NCBI RefSeq assembly: GCF_027942865.1 | Contig: NC_134510.1 | Location: 20,515,209 to 20,579,208 of the forward strand | Origin: Odontesthes bonariensis | Taxonomy: Eukaryota; Chordata; Actinopteri; Atheriniformes; Atherinopsidae | Reading direction: 5' to 3' | Length of the DNA stretch: 64,000 nucleotides | In this document: positions 33,978 through 45,249 of the stretch, one piece after another | How positions within the stretch are numbered: the stretch's first letter is position 1 | Layout of the letters: each line of letters begins with the position of its first letter | Program-made: the position numbers and the translations under genes | The notes under the pieces: generated by a model | The model's database searches: none | What the model saw: the letters and a program-made list of their open reading frames with translations, nothing else | What the model was told of the DNA's origin: nothing

Positions 33978-36032
33978 TCACTGATCATAAACCCCTTCTT
34001 CTGAGCTGAACTCTTTCCTTTTCCTCTGCCCCTCCTCCTCATCCTCTTCCTCCTCCCTCCCTTCATGGGAGTAGTGCTCCAGTGTCTGGTGTCTGTTCCT
34101 GGACGGGGCATCTTTAAAACGCAGGCCACAGTCCTCACATGCATACAGAAGCCCCCCTCTTTGACCGCCCGCTCCTGCTGCCTGAGATGCGCTCTCCTTT
34201 CCACCGAGCTGGGTGGAGCTACTATGAACGGCGGTCAAATCTGAAGGAAGTACAGAATTTAGCGCCGTGCGGGAATCGCTGCCTGGCCTGTTCCCAGCAG
34301 TTAGCCCAACAGCAGTCTGGGGCAAAGTCCTCGGGCGGCCAGGGGAACAACCCTCAGCTCCTGCCTCGCCGGTGTGTTCAGGAGCCAGCCCGTGGACGGT
34401 GCGATAGTGGAAGCGGATCCCGGAGCGGTTGGAAAAGCCCTTCCCACAGAGGCTGCAGGTAAAGGGCCTCTCACCTGTGTGGATGCGGGTGTGAATTTTA
34501 AGAGCTCCTGACTGGGTGAAGCACTTCCCACACTGGTTACAGCGGTAGGGCTTCTCTCCTGTGTGGGTCCTCTGGTGCGCCCGGACTCCCGCCAGATGTG
34601 GAAACCCCCTGCCGCAGAAGCCGCACGAGTACGGCCTTTCGCCCGTGTGAATCCGCCTGTGGATCTTCAGAGCGCCGGACTGGCTGAAGCTCTTCCCGCA
34701 ATCGGGGCAGCAGTAAGGCCGGGCACCTGTGTGCACGTTGAGGTGGATGCGGAGGTTGCTGTGAGAGTTAAAGGCCCGGCCGCACTCCGTGCAGAGGAAG
34801 CCAGACGGCTTGTGGGCGTGCTCGGAGCGCTGGTGCTGCAGCAGCTGCGAAGGCCTGGAGAAAGAGGCGGGGCAGTGCATGCAGGGATGCTGCGGCAGGA
34901 GGGCCCTGCCCCGTTCCTCTTGCTGCTGTGTGGGTCTGTGGCGGGGGTGGCACACCTGAGAACAGGTGGGAAGCGGGCACTGGCAGGACAAACAGGGAAG
35001 AGGACCAGAGAGTTGTGCAGAGTGGGCGAGCTGAGGACAGGGTAAACAAGACGTTAAAGGGCAGTGGTGGTGATGAAAATGATGATGGGCATGGGTGTGA
35101 GAGAAAGGAGGGTCTGTGCCTTCTTGCTGGCTCAGCAGCTGATTACAGGTTTGTAGGCCACGGTGGCAACAGAAGCAGGGAAACACGGAAAGATGGGACA
35201 TGGCGCCCAAAGACGCTCTGGAAGGAAGATCTTGGCTTCGAGTCCCTCCATCTGCATCCTCAGCCTGCGGTCGGTTGGACGGCCTGGACTCCAGCTCAGA
35301 TGTGGCGGCGCTGCGGCAGGGGACGGCGGTGTCCGGTGAGCACGTGCTGAGGTCTTTGGGCTGGCACGCTGCCTCAGAGCGCGGCGATGACGGCGAAGAC
35401 TGTCTGGGCAGCAAAGTTTCAAAAGATGGAGGGGGACTGGAGTACGGACAGCCGGGGCAGGAGCAGGCGTGATGCACGTCTAAACCGGAGGGACAAGTAG
35501 AAAACACATTTTAGGAAAAATAGAAAAAGAAAGAAAAGAAGCGAAAAGATCCATTTCCTAAATGCCAACCTTCTCTTCTGTCTTTGGCCTCTCCCTTCCT
35601 CTGTGATGGCCCAGGATGGACCTGTCTGCCCAGGGCTGTCCCCCCCTTGTTCTGGGCGGGTCCAGGCAGCTGGAGATGGGAAGTAGTTTTGAGTCCCAGG
35701 GAAGCGCCAGCACCCCCCCACGCTGCGTTCAGCACATCTGGCTGACTCTTAGATGGGTTTCCAGATGAGAGGAGGTCACCAATGAACTGATGCATCTCCA
35801 TCCAGGAGCACGGGGCATGCTGCGAGAGGTACATAAAGCATGAGTGTACAGGCCGCACGTGCTACACGAACACTGCCTGAAACTGAAGTCCAGGCTACTG
35901 ACAGCTGGCAACAAACTAAAGGGCTCGCGGCCTGAGCCGAGACCACCCACTCCTCTCAAAAAATGGACTGTAAATGTCAAGTGACAGCTAGCGGCTCTTA
36001 CTTACAATGTCGCCACCTTTGTCTTTGTCCAT
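33978..36032 (-). CDS. C2H2 zinc-finger protein, 592 aa, 7 fingers, 3 coding exons
   Basis: Exons 36006-36032, 35570-35819 and 33978-35479 join in phases 0 and 1, giving 592 aa that start MDKDKGGDI. Exon 2 is Gly/Pro/Ser-rich with [15 protein letters not shown]. The last exon begins with a Cys/Pro/Ser-rich part and a histidine run ([12 protein letters not shown]). Six C2H2 fingers follow: CMHC..H, CTEC..H, CPDC..H, CGFC..H, CNQC..H and CSLC..H. Fingers 2-6 are joined by TGARPY/TGERPY/TGEKPY linkers typical of DNA-binding arrays. A separate seventh finger ([17 protein letters not shown]) precedes an acidic-basic tail ([15 protein letters not shown]). No KRAB, SCAN or BTB domain is visible. Role: presumed nuclear DNA-binding transcription factor. 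The orthologue was not recognised. It is convergent with dcbld1, with about 600 bp between them. Confidence 0.88.
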
Positions 36033-36228
36033 GAATTCAAGCAAACGTCGGCGCGGGGTCGACGACTCTCCTTCACAGCCACGATTTCAACGCCTCGCAC
36101 GCGCACTTTATGGTTAAAAACAACACGTGCGACGAATAAAATGAATTATATGCACGCGTTTGTTGGGACATGGCGACGTGTAGCCCCACTTCAAACCACC
36201 AACAGCATTTCTGTTTCCGGGTTTTAAA

Positions 36229-36237
36229 TCACGTGAC
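36229..36237. promoter_or_regulatory. E-box palindrome TCACGTGAC upstream of the 592-aa zinc-finger gene
   Basis: A nine-base CACGTG-centred E-box lies about 200 bp upstream of the start codon at 36032. The motif type is known to bind USF/MYC-class bHLH factors. Use here is inferred from position only. Confidence 0.35.
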
Positions 36238-36559
36238 CGAGGCTCCAGCCCTTTTGTTCCGCTCACGATAACCGCATGTACAGAAGTACATATTGAATCT
36301 AAATTTGTGGCTAATGTTAGCCCACAGCGGGATAGGCGTAATAGGGTCTATTCGTCAACAATTCACCAAAGTTTACATTTATTTCGCCCACCAGAGAATG
36401 ACCTACAATCAGACAGCACGGACACAGAAGGACTGAGCACAAACACGTGCAAGGTCACTCAGACGTCAGATCATTTAAAAGCGCCATCTAGATCATAAAG
36501 TGGACAAGCGGAGGATTTCCACTTCTGAACAGTCAAACAGACATACTTTAGAGAGACGG

Positions 36560-37240
36560 CAGCGCAACTACAGATCCAAATGAGTGGGACTGTGGAACAA
36601 AAAAGGAAATCTCTGATCCCGGAGAGAAAACAGAGAATACCTGTGATTTGAATCAGCCTAATTCCTATGGACCCTAAACTCTGAACACCAGAGTTCAGTC
36701 ATGGATGTTTGGGCCGCGTGTTTGAGCTGTTAAGCATAAGCATGGGAAATAGTGAAAGTCCGAAAGGGACGGCAAAAATCTGACCTTTTTCAAAAAGGCA
36801 CAAATGGGTGCAGGAAGACGAGCGGTGGAGCAAAAACCTCTGAAAAGTTTGAGATATGGTAAAAAGGGAAGGTTTCCGAGCATAATGTCAAACCTCTACT
36901 GACAGCGTGTGAGGAATACCAAAGCCCCACTTTGATGAGGAACATTATCTTAGAAAAGGATGAATATTGGGAGCACATTCTTTGGTCAGATTAGAAGATC
37001 CGTTTGATCAGCTCAGGTGGGGGCCGGCACATTGAGAGGCAACCCGGCCAGGGGAGCCACAGTGAACGCAGTCGAGCACAGAGGTGGGAGAGTGATGATA
37101 TGGGACCGCACAGGCGCAAAGGTGTTGGGATAACATTCATAGATGGCCCCATGTTTGCTGATATACCACAACATGGACTGAGAACATGACTTTCGGTCTC
37201 CAGATGTTTGGCAGAGGAGGAATATTCCCATGGGACAGAA
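36560..37240 (+). mobile_element. Degenerate Tc1-like transposase relic
   Basis: Conceptual translation, with stops, shows LLTACEEYQSPTLM, then WEHILWSD followed by KIRL (family WENVLWSDETKI), and then KGVGITFIDGPM (family KGVGEMTFIDGTM). Order and spacing follow a Tc1 transposase. In-frame stops make it non-functional, and no terminal repeats were identified. Confidence 0.75.
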
Positions 37241-38479
37241 GTCATACTAACAATTCAGTATTACTTATTAGAGTATTTTGTTTTCTTTCTTTTTTTTTTC
37301 CTCTTGAGTGTCATTTTTCTAATGTAAACAGCTATACGTTAAATAAGTCCTGATATTTATAAAAAAAAAATTTAAAAAAGGGGGGGGGAATATTAGTAAT
37401 ATTTAAACACACCTGTGCCATAAGAGTTCTGTTATACTGAGCTCTCGAAGATTTTCATGTCGTAATAATCTTCCAGAGTGTGAAAATATATCTCTCAAAA
37501 GGCTTTTTCTTTTCTGTCGTTTGGTTTAAAATAAAGGCTAAAAGGTCTGACTCTGCCGTGCCTTCGTCTGTGAATGTATGGCAGTTTGACATGAGCCATT
37601 TCATGAAAGCAATGTTTCCACACATCAAGTGGCATTTGTATACGTCATTTACCCCTTTTCAAGAATTAAAACGGCACATTTGTTCTCTCTCTTAGACAGA
37701 AGCAGGAGGCGCTATTGCAGCTTAGGAATAAAACCTGGCGTAAACAAGATATTGAGGCATCTTATACGTAGTCCAAATGTTTATTTGCCATAAGAAAAAA
37801 ACCCATCAAAATACACCTGCAGAATACATCGATTCAGAGCGTGTAAATCACAAAGTTATCCAACGTCAGAACTCCCTGTAACTTATCAAATATTTAGCTT
37901 AGCAGTCAAGGTCACATCCCTGCAGTAGAAAAACAAAACAAAAAAAGGAGTTAAGAAACCCTTTGTTTGCTATCGGTCTTATACATAGAAGACGAAGCTT
38001 CACCACCGAAATACAAGGAAGTAACGGCAGGAACCGAGGATATACATTAATGCACAGAAAGATCCTGCTCAGTGTTGCATAGGCTTCTACATCCCACCAG
38101 CGCCACCCAGAATACAAATAAGAAAAGATCAAGAGTGGAATGTTTTAAATCACAGATGAAACAGCAAACTTTTTTCTTTCTTTTTTTTTTTTTTAAACAC
38201 TCAACAAAAGTCACAACCACAGACACTTTCAAGTCTATTCATGCTAGTGACGAAAGTGAGAACAGTATCAGGAAACTCCTGCCTTGCAGTAACACTGTAT
38301 GATAGTCCACGTATCGATACAGCAAAACGTACACAATATTCTTTAGAACTTAAGTTGTAATATCAGTGCTATTTTTGGTTAATGCGACTACAGTTATTGC
38401 CAAATAAGATGTGCATCCTTTGCAGGGTTTTATCAGGACTTTCAGTTTCTTCACGCGAGATCACGCACAGCTTGAGATG

Positions 38480-41400
38480 TCAAACTTCCTTTTTAATGTC
38501 CTTCTCTGGCCCGCAGTCGGTCAGCTGGATGGACGCGGGTGACGGTGCATCCGAATCAGGCCCAGGGGAGTCAGGCTCGTTCTTTATATGCGATGCGAGT
38601 CCAGGGGACGCTGTGTTAGCCACGGGGTCAGTTTCAAATCGCTTCGCCTCGCTGCGCGCGTACGTCTCTCCTGCATCCGTTTTAATAATCTCTTCACGGC
38701 TTCTGTGCTTTTGAGCTTCTTGTGGTTCCGTACCATTGGCCTGTCCTGAGGCTTCAAAATCTACTGGCTCGCTTTTAATAGGAACGTCGGACACCTCCGA
38801 CTTGGAGGGGTTACATTTCTTAGACAAATCTAAAGGTGCCACAGTGTCCCCCTTAACCCCTGTTAACAACTGCAGGGGAGGGTGCAGCGACGCTCCTAAA
38901 GCACCTTTCACGCCGAGCAGTTCATTATTTGACGCCGGCGAGAGAGATGCTTGAGGCAGAGGTTGCACAGCAGCAACTGGCAGAGTCTGAGGGACAGCAG
39001 ACACAAGCCCGTTAGTTTGAGTTGGACAGACGGGAAGAAACAAGACGAGGTTCATGCCGGGAGGCGGCTCTTTATCCAGAGTTAGACTCCATAACCCATC
39101 TGACGGAGCAGAGCCCGCAGGATCACGCCCTGCCACAAGTCCGGGACTACGGGAATCCTTCTCCGATGCAGCGGGGTTGTTCAAAACAACGCCAGGTACC
39201 TTGAATGTGCTGGAAATATTTGTTGAGTCTGGTTTTGCTCGCTTTTTCAGAGTTTGCTCGGGCAGAGAGCTCTTCAAGGTCTTGCGCCTCTTGGGAACAC
39301 TCTGAAAAGGCAAAAACAAGAAAGAAACATCCCAGTCAGTCAACTTGGAATACAAAACAAAAGCGAGACGTGCAAATATGCGGAAAGACTCAAAGAAACG
39401 GGGGAATACGTTCACTCATTCTTGAGACATTTTTCCTCATTATGAGGTAACGCATTTGACCGCCCCTGCTAGCAAAGACGGAAACAGCGGAGAGGATACA
39501 ATTTTTCAGAAACCAGTATTCTAAAAGAAACCCGTTTACTGTGGAATGTGTGTGACGACAGAAATAAGGAAGAAGGTTTAACATTAGTAACACGTCTATA
39601 GCAGAGTCCTTTCGATATTTGCTGTGTAGCGCTGTTTAAATATGCATCAGTGTATTTCTTCAACAGACAACAGACACCAGTGTGGGTTACTTATAATTTT
39701 GATAAATCAACAACACTCTCAGTGTGCAATAAGGCCAAAGAGTCAGGAGTCGGAGAGCCGGTGCTGAGCAGTTGCAGCCAGGCCAGAGTTGGTCACATTT
39801 GGCTTTGGTTTGGTGTTATTCAGCATAAACAGACTAAGTTTTTAAGTGTGTGATCGTTGCCTGGAAAGAAAATTTAAGATGTTCTGCAAACATAAACCTG
39901 GACGATGGCTCTAACACTTTGTGCAAGTTCCATGTTGGGGATAACAATCCAAACCACAACATCGATTTGCATGTAACAGAAACCACCGGCAAAAGGATTC
40001 CATGAACTTTGTTCTTTGCTTCCGTGTCGTTCTGCAAACCAGGCAGTGGCAACGCAAAGTAAAAACACTTCAAACACTCGTACTCACCACAGACTGGGAG
40101 GGCTGTCCACAGGTCTTGAGGTGGCCGTCGTAGTTCTGCTGGTGGGGGAAACCCAGTCCACAGGTCTGACAAAAGCAGGGCGACTTGCCGGCATGACCGC
40201 CCATGTGGGACATTAACAGCAAGGCCGACCGAAACCCCTTTCCACATTCAGCACATTTCAGCACCCTCTGGTGAGCGCCGGCGTGCTTCTTCAGCTCTTC
40301 TGAAGTGTCGAACCTCTGGCCGCACTCCAAACATCGGATCTCGTCCTTTCTCTGGTTCGGCTCCTGATTCCCCCAGCAGCCCGTGTCCTTTTTGTGCTGC
40401 TGGAAGTCCTCCTGACTGAGAAACTCCCGGAGACACGCCACGCAGTGAATGCGCTGGGGTTCGCACTTGTGTTGGCGGTACAGCTTAGCCAGGCGGAAGT
40501 GGCAGCGGCAGCGTACGCACGTGTAAGGCAACAAGCCGAGATGCGAGAAGCTGTGCTTCAGGAGAGCGTTCTTCTTGGTAAAGGTCTTTGTGCAGTCTGT
40601 GCATTTAAAGTTGCGAAGGCACCTCTTCTTCCTGTGGCGCGCGAGGGACTTTTCGGAGGGAAAATTGCGGCCGCACACGTCACACACAATGTTCACCATA
40701 CATTTGTGCAGCTGCACGTGGGCTTCGCACTCCTTCAGCGAGGTGAACACGCGTTTGCACAGGTCACACTCGTAAAACAGGTCCTCAAAGTGAGTTCTTG
40801 ACAGGTGGCGCTTCAGATGCTCCTGTGAGCCGAAGCCAGTCAGGCAGATGCGACACCAGTGGCGCTCCACTTTGATCTTGGCGTGCGTGCGCAGGTGGAC
40901 GCGGTAGTTGTAGATCTGGCAGAAGCGCTTCCCACATTCCGCGCAGCAGTACGGGCGTGCTCCCGTGTGCAGGTTCATGTGGTCTTGGAGCTTGAATTTG
41001 GAGGGCAGCTGGAGATCGCAGACACTGCAGCGGAAGTCGCCCGAGTTACTCGTTTCTGAAGAAAACGTTGAGAGGAAAGTGTGCCGGTTAATGGACGGAT
41101 TGTGGGAGAAAGTTTATAAGAGTTGGAATCTAACAACCGTAATCGTTATACTTGCTGTATCGAACTAACAGTCTAAATGCCTGCAGCGCCTTAACAGTTT
41201 TAAAAGGTGCGGCAGGTGTTAAACAAAAAACACCTGTTAAAAACAGGTTTTTAGATACTTTTTTAATCCCTACATTCAGCCTTCAAGCCATTTGTTCCAA
41301 CACAATAGTAAATCTTTACAATCAGGTCACAAATACACACTTTGATTCAAAGTATGACTGAGGTATATCTTTCAAACTATTTTGGAAGTAGGGCCTATTT

Positions 41401-42744
41401 TGCCCAAAGAACCAAATGGAACCAAAGTCTCACTCTGGAACCCCGAGGGGAGGCAAGTCGCTGCGTTTACCTTCAAACAAGCCTTTGGGTGTCTGATCTG
41501 CGGCAACAAAATGACGCAGCACACATCGCAAAGCCGGGACGCTTTTTTAGCATCGACAAAAATGCTTTGTTTGAAATAACTCCAATGAAAGGGTGAAAGC
41601 CTTTGAAATCTGAGAGTTTCAGCCTCTGAGGAATCTAGAAACATGAAATAAAAAGAAAAAAAATATTCGGGAGCTTAAACCCTTCCGCTTTCGTTGTCGA
41701 TTACTGGCATTGGACTGATGCTTATCAATGTGTTGGTTTTTTTTTTATAATAACAATGATTCGTAGGTCTTGAAAATGTCGCAACACTTAAGGCAGGGAT
41801 GTCCAAAGTCGGTCCTCGAGGGCCACTGTCCCACAGGTTTTAGATGTTGCCCTGCTTCAACACACCTGATTCAGATTAAATGGATCTCTTCAACAGATTG
41901 TTAAGTTCTGCACCAGCCTGTTAACGATGTATTGATCTGAATCAGGTGTGTTGAAGCAGGGCAACATCCAAAACCTGCAGGACATCCGTGACTTAAGGCC
42001 TGAAAAGTCACATCAGGTCTTAATGGGTCCAAGGAACAAGAAATAAAAAATGCATCCAACACTTCATATACGTGATGGGTGCATTTCGAGGTATTATTTA
42101 TCTGATCTGTCTGCCATGGTTTAATTCCTATCAATACGGTAAAATATTCCGTATGATATTTGACTCTTTTTCCTGAGGCGTATGCCAGTGGCATAAAAAG
42201 AAATAACCAGGTCAGTAGTGGCAATTTGACATATTTCAATCAGTTAACAGACTAAACTGGTACCGTTGCTTAGTTCCTCTTCCTCATCATCATCGTCGTC
42301 GTCGTCTTCATCATCAAGTTCCTCGTCCTCATAGATCTCTGAAACTTCGCTGTCATCCGAGTCCTCCTCCACGTCCTCCTGCGCCTTCTCCTCATCGAGT
42401 CTCTTTCCACCACTTTCCTCGCACTCTGCAACCAGGGGGGCCTCTGAGGGGGGGTCCTTCACTGCGGCCCCGTTGACACCCTGGCTGTCTCTACTCTCGG
42501 CGCGAGTCAATCTTTTACAGGGTACCGTCTCTGGCAGATGTGGGGACGCGGAGCACTTTCGTGCTGGTGGCGCTGCTGCCTCCTGCCCATCTCTGAGCAG
42601 CCGTCTCCGCTTGCGTGCGGCTGACAGTGAGCGCGAGGACGGCTCATCCGACGGCTCTTGGCTAACCGAAGCGTCCTCCGGCTGCAGGACGTCCGGAAAT
42701 CCCAACTCTGTCAGCTGGATATCAAGGGTGTACTCCATGGACAT
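38480..42744 (-). CDS. C2H2 zinc-finger transcription factor, 756 aa, with CtBP-type PLDLS motif
   Basis: Exons 42264-42744, 40088-41055 and 38480-39301 join in phases 1 and 0 (756 aa). Start: MSMEYTLDIQL at 42744, just after an acceptor at about 42748. Residues 1-160 are disordered and end in a long Asp/Glu tract. Exon 2 (about 161-483) carries 11 finger-like units. Several end in Cys instead of the last His (RKKRC, DTGC, LKTC). Only the first pair has a TGARPY linker, so not all need bind DNA. The C-terminal exon is disordered, with a basic start (PKRRKTLKSS), PLDLSKK (the CtBP corepressor-binding type), and four SUMO-acceptor-like motifs (IKSEP, IIKTD, IKNEP, IKKEV, the last at the very end). 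Predicted role: nuclear repressor. The orthologue was not recognised. Confidence 0.88.
41794..41990. mobile_element. Foldback hAT-like MITE with perfect 8-bp duplication, in an intron
   Basis: ACTTAAGG occurs directly before (41786-41793) and after (41991-41998) a 197-bp near-palindrome. Its halves include GCTTCAACACACCTGATTC and the inverted GAATCAGGTGTGTTGAAGC. An 8-bp duplication fits hAT. A second copy of the same family lies at 43978-44190. Confidence 0.85.
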
Positions 42745-45249
42745 GACTGCTGGCTGGAGAGGCAGCGGAGGGTGTGAAACAAAAGAGGAGCGGGTGTTCA
42801 GTAAATATCTGATAACCGACTTTAAACACCTGGCATTGTGGACCAAGGTGCAACGCTCACGTGTGCACAAAATAACAATACTGCCAAGAATAACAATTTC
42901 AATTTCACCTCACCCACTCAAGGGACTACATCCGTGTGACAACTCCTCTGTCTCTCCTGCTTTTCAAATATTTATTTTCCTCTTCATGGAAACTCCTCTG
43001 TGGCACACCTTGCAGCCCCGTTTGCACATCGAACACCTGGCGGGAGGCACCGATGATGATGATGAAGCGTGGCTTGACAAGCTTTACCTAGGAAACTAGC
43101 TTTTTCTTATGATTATTGTTATCCCAAAGCAAATGACCGCTTAAGACATATGACTGAAAAGAACAAAAAAAATTTGCCTAAACTGCGTGGATATTGAGCG
43201 CTATTAATTAGCAAGGTAGCTAGCAGCACCCTGCTCCCTCGATGATAAACATCGATCTATTAACAGGACAACAAAGGCTAACAAATGAAGCAGGAGGAAA
43301 AACCACACCTACTCACGCGCACCCCTGGTGTCTCGGAGTGGTATTACATATCAGCAGCACAGGCGGACTAGTAGATTTAAAGTTTTATATTGATAAAATA
43401 TAAGCGGTGCAATTTCACTTAAGTTTACAAAATCCAGTATGGTAAAAGCCATGAAACATACTTTCACTGTTGTACTTTTACTTTCATAATATCATCAAAT
43501 AAATACATTGTATTTCTTTTCTGCTTACTCGTGAGGTGGTTATCACCGTTCTATTACTGTATCTCTGGTTTGACGCAGTTTTCAGTCTGATCAGATCTAC
43601 AGTACTCAGCAAAAATGAAAGTGAATAAAAGTACTTCCACCACTCAATATGTCGATTAAAACTTTTAAAAAACTGTTTAGCTTTCATCTGCATGTAAAGA
43701 ATCTTCTTCCCTTATGTGACAACACAGGAAATGCTCCCTCAAAATGTGTATACTGCACATTCTAAAGAACAAAAATGTTCCACACTATACAAGATTAAGG
43801 TCATACCAAAAACTGAGGTACCAAAAGGTTTAATATTCAGCTGTTCGATGGCTGTGTTAAAAATACACATCAGCCCAGGTGACGCTCGACTCCAAGGCTG
43901 TTTAAACAACTAAAAATCTGTTCTGAAGGTAAAACCACCATATAATGTATAACGCTATCAAAACCTTATGTCCAGAGCAGGGATGTCCAGTTAGTCCGCT
44001 GACCTGCAGATTTGAGACGTTTCCCTGCTTCAACACACCTGATTCAGATCAATGCATCATTAGCACGTTTGTGCAGATCTTCACAATCTTTTGAAGAAAT
44101 CCATTTCATCTGAATCAGGTATGTTGAAGCGGGGCAACATCTAACACCTGCAGGACAGCGGCCCTCGAGGACCGGATGTGGACATCCCTGCTCGAGGGGT
44201 TATACCATACTCCAAATCGTCTGATCCACACATAAAGTCCCAAATCCACATCGCAGCTCGTGTTCCTGACTCAGAAGTGAGAACAAAAACACAAAATCGA
44301 GTAATTTCTTCAGCAGCCTCCCTCAGGATAGCATGGTTTATTACATTTTTTTTTTCTTGCAGTGTCCAGACACATTGCAGTGGGGAGAGAAACAATCCAA
44401 TCAGTGAATAACATGATATACATTTTTTTTCTTTTAAATGGGCATTGAAGAGTCACGAGCGCCGTGTAAGAAATGCTAAGAAATTAAATCCTACTTTAAC
44501 CAGTGGATAAAAGTAATAATAAAGTTAATTTTTATCATAACACAAAATCAGGATTATAGTGGATCATTTGTGCCCACGTGCCAAAACTACCCCACATTGA
44601 ATCTGGAGCACTTGGCAAAAATAATCTTTAAGCACAACTTTCAGAATCTCCCTCGATGAAACTTAATTTAGAATGTAAAACAACCAAAACATTTAGTGTA
44701 AAAATGAACCAGAAGCTGTACATAAACACGTTTCTTTTGACAACCTGCCTAAAACATTCAGACAAAGTAGATCTACGAGGCATCTAGTGTACTTCAAAAG
44801 ATGTACTTTTTCAAAACGAGGTTTTTTTTTTTAAACCGCAAAGCGAGTTAATCAACTGAAGAGATCCAGTAATAAAATCATAATAGCGCACGCGTTTCAC
44901 ACTTAAAAAAAAAAAACAGACAAAAAGAAAAATCATTTTAAAAGTTAATCAAAACGGTGTTTTTTTCATGTTTTTTAAACAAATAAACTATTTTCCATGA
45001 CAAACAGTGTAATATATGAGCTTAATTAACACTTGGTTAGTCAATTCATGAGGACGTGTCTGTCCAAAAAAATTTCAACAGCTCATAATCAAATCAACTT
45101 TAAATTCAGCAACCAGCTAAAAACCTGATTCTCCAAACCATTCATCTGGAACATCGTCTCGACTACGAGGTTTCCCGAATTTAAAAAGAGAAAGGGACAA
45201 CTCATGGCTAAAATATTCAAAAAACCCGCAAACTTTCTGCATGTCTCAA
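42745..45249. other. 5' region of the 756-aa gene and 3' UTR of the 415-aa gene
   Basis: 42745-43330 probably holds non-coding 5' exons and the promoter of the 756-aa gene. A donor-like CCTAG|gtaaag reads on the minus strand near 43090. 43400-43977 shows nothing recognisable. 43978-44190 is a MITE, listed separately. About 44340-45249 is AT-rich and is likely the 3' UTR of the gene ending at 45250, with TTTATT (AATAAA on the minus strand) at about 44336. Confidence 0.45.
43978..44190. mobile_element. Second copy of the foldback hAT-like MITE
   Basis: The ends are CAGGGATGTCC and GGACATCCCTG. The interior has CTGCTTCAACACACCTGATTC and the inverted GAATCAGGTATGTTGAAGC, matching the 41794-41990 copy. 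The flanking 8-mers agree at only 5 of 8 positions, so this copy is older or its duplication has decayed. Confidence 0.8.

Larger units (their letters stand above)
36033..38479. other. Promoter of the 592-aa gene, Tc1 relic, and 3' UTR of the next gene
   Basis: 36033-36260 is CpG-containing promoter sequence with a TCACGTGAC palindrome at 36229-36237, an E-box of USF/MYC type. 36560-37240 is a Tc1-like relic, listed separately. 37250-37740 shows nothing recognisable. About 37770-38479 is probably 3' UTR of the 756-aa gene: it follows that stop codon on the minus strand, and a TTTATT (AATAAA on the minus strand) lies near 37771. Confidence 0.5.

Noticed and set aside
34563-35350. Plus-strand frames of 140-160 codons
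   Set aside because: They are antisense shadows of the zinc-finger exon at 33978-35479.
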